Shown in pieces: positions 14,925 to 16,925 of a DNA stretch of 16,925 bases. A program made the translations under genes and the position numbers. How positions within the stretch are numbered: position 1 is the stretch's first letter; the number at the start of each line of letters is the position of its first letter. The notes beneath the pieces were generated by a model that saw only the letters and a program-made list of their open reading frames with translations, ran no database searches and had not been told where the DNA came from. Origin of the DNA: Gammaproteobacteria bacterium. GTDB lineage: Bacteria > Pseudomonadota > Gammaproteobacteria > Eutrophobiales > Eutrophobiaceae. The stretch spans positions 1 to 16,925 of the forward strand of contig JAAXHV010000123.1 in assembly GCA_012270695.1 (NCBI GenBank). The letters run 5' to 3'.

Positions 14925-15248
14925 TTAGGTCGGAGGTGGGGTTATCGTATCCAGTCGGGTTTCTATTCTGACGACACGCTCGCGCAGGTCGGCAAACTCG
15001 CTGTGCATGACATCGAGCAAGTCGGCGCGCTGCGCCTCAATGGCAACCCGCAGGTCCGTTATCCCCGTGTATAACACCGTCATCCCACCCAGGATCGCAG
15101 TTAGCGCAAACGCGTTCATCCACAGCAACAACCGGAATTCACCGCGCCGCACCACGTCGGCCTGGGGCTCCGGCACCGTCTTTGTCGGGGCCGTTTCAGC
15201 ACCGGGAATTGCAGTATCAGGGTTCATGGCACGCATCGTTGTTTCCAT
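14925..15248 (-). CDS. Small membrane-anchored coiled-coil protein, unrecognised
   Basis: The protein has 107 aa and I do not recognise the family. Residues 1-38 are polar and proline-rich (AETAPTKTVPEPQ). Residues 39-61 form one membrane segment (RLLLWMNAFALTAILGGMTVLY). Residues 65-102 form a charged amphipathic helix with Leu/Val/Ile spaced like a coiled coil (DLRVAIEAQRADLLDV, then FADLRERVVRIETRLD), ending TITPPPT. The start is fixed by AGGAGG eight bases upstream; the frame continues upstream to 15344 without a ribosome site. It ends 15-30 bp before the DprA-like gene and probably shares its transcript. A structural or scaffold role at the inner membrane is all that can be suggested. 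Confidence 0.65.
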   Translation of the reverse strand: METTMRAMNPDTAIPGAETAPTKTVPEPQADVVRRGEFRLLLWMNAFALTAILGGMTVLYTGITDLRVAIEAQRADLLDVMHSEFADLRERVVRIETRLDTITPPPT

Positions 15249-15256
15249 CTTATACA

Positions 15257-15262
15257 CCTCCT
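15257..15262 (-). promoter_or_regulatory. Shine-Dalgarno (AGGAGG) of the small membrane protein gene
   Basis: A full consensus AGGAGG on the minus strand ends 8 bases before the ATG at 15248. This selects that start over the longer in-frame start at 15344. Confidence 0.8.
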
Positions 15263-15385
15263 TCAGTTCAATCAAATCCCAATAAGGCATCCGGTCGTCA
15301 TCAATCTCCTGGCGGTGACGGCGGCCGGCGCTGGTCCACTCCAAGTAGTATAGTCAGCCGCCTGCGTAAAGGCAACTCTCAGTTG

Positions 15386-15408
15386 GGGACGGATTTAAAA
15401 TCCGTCCC
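15386..15408. repeat. REP-like hairpin 1
   Basis: This is a perfect 23-nt palindrome: GGGACGGATTT at 15386-15396, one central base, then AAATCCGTCCC at 15398-15408. GGGAC...GTCCC hairpins with an AT centre are common intergenic repeats in proteobacteria. With the two hairpins to the right and the CCTGACCCCATT motif, it fills the gap of about 350 bp between the small membrane protein and the toxin-antitoxin pair. No gene is evident in this gap. Confidence 0.7.
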
Positions 15409-15445
15409 TTGGGAAACTAACTTCGGTTATAAGGGTGAGACAACC

Positions 15446-15470
15446 GGAGACAGAATTGAATTCTGTCCCC
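15446..15470. repeat. REP-like hairpin 2
   Basis: GACAGAATT (15449-15457), one central G, and AATTCTGTC (15459-15467) form a perfect stem. GG/CC pairs extend it outward to 15446-15470 past one mismatch. It resembles hairpin 1 in design (GAC-AT-rich-GTCCC) and is probably a diverged relative. Confidence 0.65.
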
Positions 15471-15471
15471 T

Positions 15472-15487
15472 ACAATGTGTGCATTGT
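15472..15487. repeat. Small hairpin 3
   Basis: ACAATG (15472-15477) and CATTGT (15482-15487) are exact inverted copies around a 4-base loop. It lies directly after hairpin 2 and just before the second CCTGACCCCATT copy. Confidence 0.45.
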
Positions 15488-15491
15488 GCGA

Positions 15492-15503
15492 CCTGACCCC
15501 ATT
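15492..15503. repeat. Copy 2 of the 12-bp direct repeat (CCTGACCCCATT)
   Basis: This is identical to 14899-14910. The two copies bracket the small membrane-protein gene and the hairpin cluster, about 600 bp apart, and may mark the edges of a repeat-element family or an old insertion. Confidence 0.5.
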
Positions 15504-15593
15504 CCGCTAAAAAAGGAAAGCAGCAATAAGCGGCCACCGATATAACTTGCTTTCCGTTAGATATGCATATAGAGTTCAACTTGTTTGAAAAAC

Positions 15594-15599
15594 AGGAGG
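15594..15599 (+). promoter_or_regulatory. Shine-Dalgarno (AGGAGG) before the antitoxin-like gene
   Basis: AGGAGG is followed by two possible starts: ATG at 15604 (out of frame, opening a 23-codon ORF) and GTG at 15606 (in frame with the HicB-like protein, 6 bases away). Confidence 0.7.
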
Positions 15600-15605
15600 T
15601 TTTAT

Positions 15606-15920
15606 GTGGCTGCGACTCTGGACTCAAACCCATCTCCAAAATCCGGTTGTGTTAAAGAACACCCGGTTCGGGTGATAAATACCAACGGGAAATTACATTC
15701 TCTGAACAGACCCGTTGTACTTCAAGTTAAAAATGAAGGCGGCACTTATTTTGCGGAAAATGACTTCCTGGAAATCTGCGGCTATGGTGATACCGCCTCT
15801 GAAGCTTTGGATGACGCAATAAAAGATATCGCTTATTACTATGAATATTATGGAAATCTTAATGAGAATGAGGTGACAGGACACGGCGTTACAATCAGAA
15901 ATCGGTTTCTTGACTTGTAA
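15606..15920 (+). CDS. HicB-like small protein, putative antitoxin
   Basis: The protein has 104 aa from GTG 15606, or 82 aa from GTG 15672. The core, about residues 25-80 of the longer form (KLHSLNRPVVLQVKNEGG, then YFAENDFLEICGYGDTASEA and LDDAIKDIAYYYEYY), has the strand-strand-strand-helix pattern of HicB-type partial RNase-H antitoxin domains: the 'peL.i.g.GdT.eEAl' line and an acidic, aromatic helix. The next gene starts 17 bp downstream and resembles HicA, supporting a toxin-antitoxin pair. The first 22 residues are not domain-like. A weak promoter candidate is TTGCTT (15547-15552) with TAGAGT 17 bp later. Codon use and base composition are more A+T-rich than the metabolic genes, fitting horizontal acquisition. 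Confidence 0.6.
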   Translation: MAATLDSNPSPKSGCVKEHPVRVINTNGKLHSLNRPVVLQVKNEGGTYFAENDFLEICGYGDTASEALDDAIKDIAYYYEYYGNLNENEVTGHGVTIRNRFLDL

Positions 15921-15937
15921 TCTATCAGGAATATCTC

Positions 15938-16228
15938 ATGGAAAGAGAAAAAATAGCGTCCGCGTTACTGAAAAAAGGCTTCATAGAAGACAGTAAAGGT
16001 CGTGACCACCGATACTTTCATCACCAGATCAATGGAAAAAGAACCGGGGTACGAACCAAGCTTTCCACAGGCAGCAAATATAAGCATCTTGGAGCACCGA
16101 TACTTGGAAAAATAAAAAAACAATTGAAGTTGGACTCTTCGCAAGCTCTCGCAGATTTAGTGAATTGTCCTATGACCGAAGAGGGCTACACCAGAATTCT
16201 TCAAGTTAAGGGTATATTGAATAAATAA
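15938..16228 (+). CDS. HicA-like small basic protein, putative toxin
   Basis: The protein has 96 aa and is strongly basic. Residues 4-45 read KIASALLKKGFIEDSKGRDH, RYFHHQINGKRTGVRTKLST and GSKYKH. This resembles the double-stranded-RNA-binding-like fold of HicA mRNA interferases, where a short helix (LLKKxGF) is followed by strands carrying a catalytic histidine; H23 (GRDH) or H27-H28 would be the candidates. The C-terminal extension (PILGKIKKQLKLD then NCPMTEEGYTRIL) is longer than in classical HicA (about 60-80 aa). AGGAA lies 8 bases before the ATG. Its order, antitoxin first, is reversed relative to typical hicAB operons. It could instead be an uncharacterised small-protein family of unknown activity. 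Confidence 0.55.
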   Translation: MEREKIASALLKKGFIEDSKGRDHRYFHHQINGKRTGVRTKLSTGSKYKHLGAPILGKIKKQLKLDSSQALADLVNCPMTEEGYTRILQVKGILNK

Positions 16229-16357
16229 ATGAATATCAATACGCGTCACCAAAAGGCGCGAACCGAACAAACAGCGTAATCCTGCTCCTTGACTAACTTG
16301 TCTTTGCTCTGTTTAGAATGACGGTAAAGGCTTTCTTACCACTAAATCCCTTACCAC

Positions 16358-16480
16358 CTAGTGTAGTGTCCCGTAAATTCATGTGATTTCCTATGGTCAG
16401 AGATGTATACGTATCCCTTTGATTTATAGTCAAAAAATAAGGAAAAGTTTATCAACTTTACTTGTGGGATAGTACACTAG
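16358..16480. mobile_element. MITE-like non-coding element with imperfect terminal inverted repeats
   Basis: The 18 bp at each end are inverted copies matching at 14 of 18 positions: CTAGTGTAGTGTCCCGTA at 16358-16375, and the complement of 16463-16480 reads CTAGTGTACTATCCCACA. Both ends finish in CTAG, so a TA or CTAG target duplication is likely, as for IS630/Tc1-mariner-type or CTAG-preferring elements. The 123 bp contain no coding frame, only short AT-rich palindromes (such as AAGTTtatcAACTT). Together with the sequence on either side, it accounts for most of the roughly 400 bp between the HicA-like gene and the small minus-strand gene; 16229-16357 shows nothing recognisable. The family is not identified. 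Confidence 0.55.
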
Positions 16481-16645
16481 AAGGCCGTTACCGCCTTGGT
16501 TGCCGGTATTGCCGGTGCTTCCTTGAAAACCAAAGACTTGTTCATCAACAAGGGCCTGTACAAGGCGTCGGAGGCAACACTTATTAAATTTTGTCCGGTG
16601 GCTGGCTTGAGTGACGTCACTGACAGACCTACAAGCCTGGTTTAG
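16481..16645 (+). pseudogene. Possible gene remnant cut by the MITE-like element
   Basis: Immediately after the element's terminal TAG, a plus-strand frame of 54 codons runs to TAG at 16643-16645. It reads KAVTALVAGIAGASLKTKDL, then FINKGLYKASEATLIKFCPV and AGLSDVTDRPTSLV. The composition is protein-like and varied, yet there is no start codon or ribosome site because the frame begins at the element boundary. It may therefore be the C-terminal end of a gene whose upstream part was lost. I do not recognise the family. It could also be fortuitous; it overlaps the end of the convergent small gene by 17 bp. Confidence 0.3.
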
Positions 16646-16817
16646 TTGACACGGTTCGTTCGCTGGCTTCTTTCATTGCGCGTAGATCAACAACTTTCTG
16701 GTCTGCTGTACGCTGCCGGGTTTGAAGGTGATCAACAAGCATGTCGATATCATACTCGCATTCTCGTGCCATGCTGTCTTTGATTTGCCACAACTCCTGG
16801 ATGATTTCATCAGGCAT
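16629..16817 (-). CDS. Small helical protein of unknown function, possibly antitoxin-like
   Basis: The protein has 62 aa: MPDEIIQELWQIKDSMAREC, EYDIDMLVDHLQTRQRTADQ and KVVDLRAMKEASERTVSTKPGL. The beginning (ELWQIKD, AREC.YDID.LV.HL) is a pattern I associate with widespread small proteins next to short toxin-like or nuclease-like genes, but I cannot name the family. Its start codon overlaps the end of the upstream gene (ATGCCTGATGA, 8 bp), so the two are translationally coupled. Confidence 0.65.
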   Translation of the reverse strand: MPDEIIQELWQIKDSMARECEYDIDMLVDHLQTRQRTADQKVVDLRAMKEASERTVSTKPGL

Positions 16818-16925
16818 CGTTAAACACTCCCATCAGTTCTTGCGGAGTACAAATTTCAGGGCTGTTATAGCCATGTGCGGCGCAAACGTTTCGTATGACA
16901 GGTTTGGTTTCGGCATTATCGAGAT
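16810..16925 (-). CDS. C-terminal end of a small upstream gene, function unknown
   Basis: A minus-strand frame enters from the window edge and ends at TGA (16810-16812). The last 37 residues read DNAETKPVIRNVCAAHGYNS then PEICTPQELMGVFNDA. The sequence is protein-like, and the stop lies inside the start of the next gene, a layout typical of toxin-antitoxin or other two-gene cassettes. Only the tail is visible, so no function is assigned. Confidence 0.6.
   Translation of the reverse strand, partial: LDNAETKPVIRNVCAAHGYNSPEICTPQELMGVFNDA

Noticed and set aside
15249..15344. Longer start of the small coiled-coil membrane protein
   Set aside because: A consensus AGGAGG precedes ATG 15248, while the extension has no ribosome site and no domain character.
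15386..15470. Hairpins as CRISPR repeats or transcription terminators
   Set aside because: There are no evenly spaced identical repeats with unique spacers, and no T-run follows the stems; REP-like elements fit better.
16229..16357. Possible coding or RNA content between the HicA-like gene and the MITE-like element
   Set aside because: All frames are broken by stops, and the small stem (GGTAA...TTACC at 16323-16340) is too weak to call.
1..16925. tRNA, rRNA, riboswitch or replication-origin features
   Set aside because: I saw no cloverleaf, rRNA-like stretch, known riboswitch core or iteron/DnaA-box cluster on either strand.

Overview
The window looks like a chromosomal accessory region of a Gram-negative proteobacterium, probably a gammaproteobacterium. 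It has Tat and Sec signal peptides, an AraC-family regulator, an AGCS symporter, a Spy/CpxP-like periplasmic protein, and REP-type hairpins with a GGGGTCAGG-type motif of the kind associated with RAYT transposases. The assignment rests on protein style only; no rRNA, tRNA or phylogenetic marker is present.

Region 1 (1-12073) reads as a metabolic island. On the minus strand a fused HyuA-HyuB hydantoinase/oxoprolinase-family enzyme (417-4334) is followed 16 bp later by the start of a luciferase-like monooxygenase (1-400, cut by the window edge). Divergent from them, an AraC-family regulator (4508/4523-5539) is followed by a Tat-exported xanthine-dehydrogenase-family molybdopterin subunit (5593/5602-7758). 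Facing it tail to tail with a 19-bp overlap is a compact minus-strand transport operon: an AGCS-type sodium/amino-acid symporter with an unusual insert (10421-12073), then two tandem, equally long (441 aa) divergent Nramp/SLC11 homologues (9084-10409 and 7740-9065) that lack the usual metal-binding motifs. My inference is that an N-containing compound, possibly heterocyclic, is oxidised by the Mo enzyme and/or flavin monooxygenase and opened or hydrolysed by the fused HyuAB enzyme. The symporter and Nramp-like carriers would move substrate, product or an unknown ion. The substrate cannot be read from the sequence.

Region 2 (12074-15248) starts with an intergenic segment carrying a perfect 10-bp inverted repeat, then a small Spy/CpxP-like protein on the plus strand (12305-12646). 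A minus-strand row follows, in transcription order: a small one-TM coiled-coil protein (14925-15248), a degenerate DprA/SLOG-like protein (14253-14909), a 45-46 aa AbrB-type DNA-binding protein (14071-14211), and an amidohydrolase of the MTA/SAH-deaminase type that carries a signal peptide (12672-14078) and overlaps the AbrB gene by 8 bp.

Region 3 (15249-16925) is visibly more A+T-rich and mobile-looking. It has a cluster of REP-like hairpins (15386-15487), a probable HicB-like/HicA-like toxin-antitoxin pair (15606-15920, 15938-16228), a 123-bp MITE-like element (16358-16480) abutting an apparent gene remnant, and a second pair of small overlapping minus-strand genes entering from the right edge.
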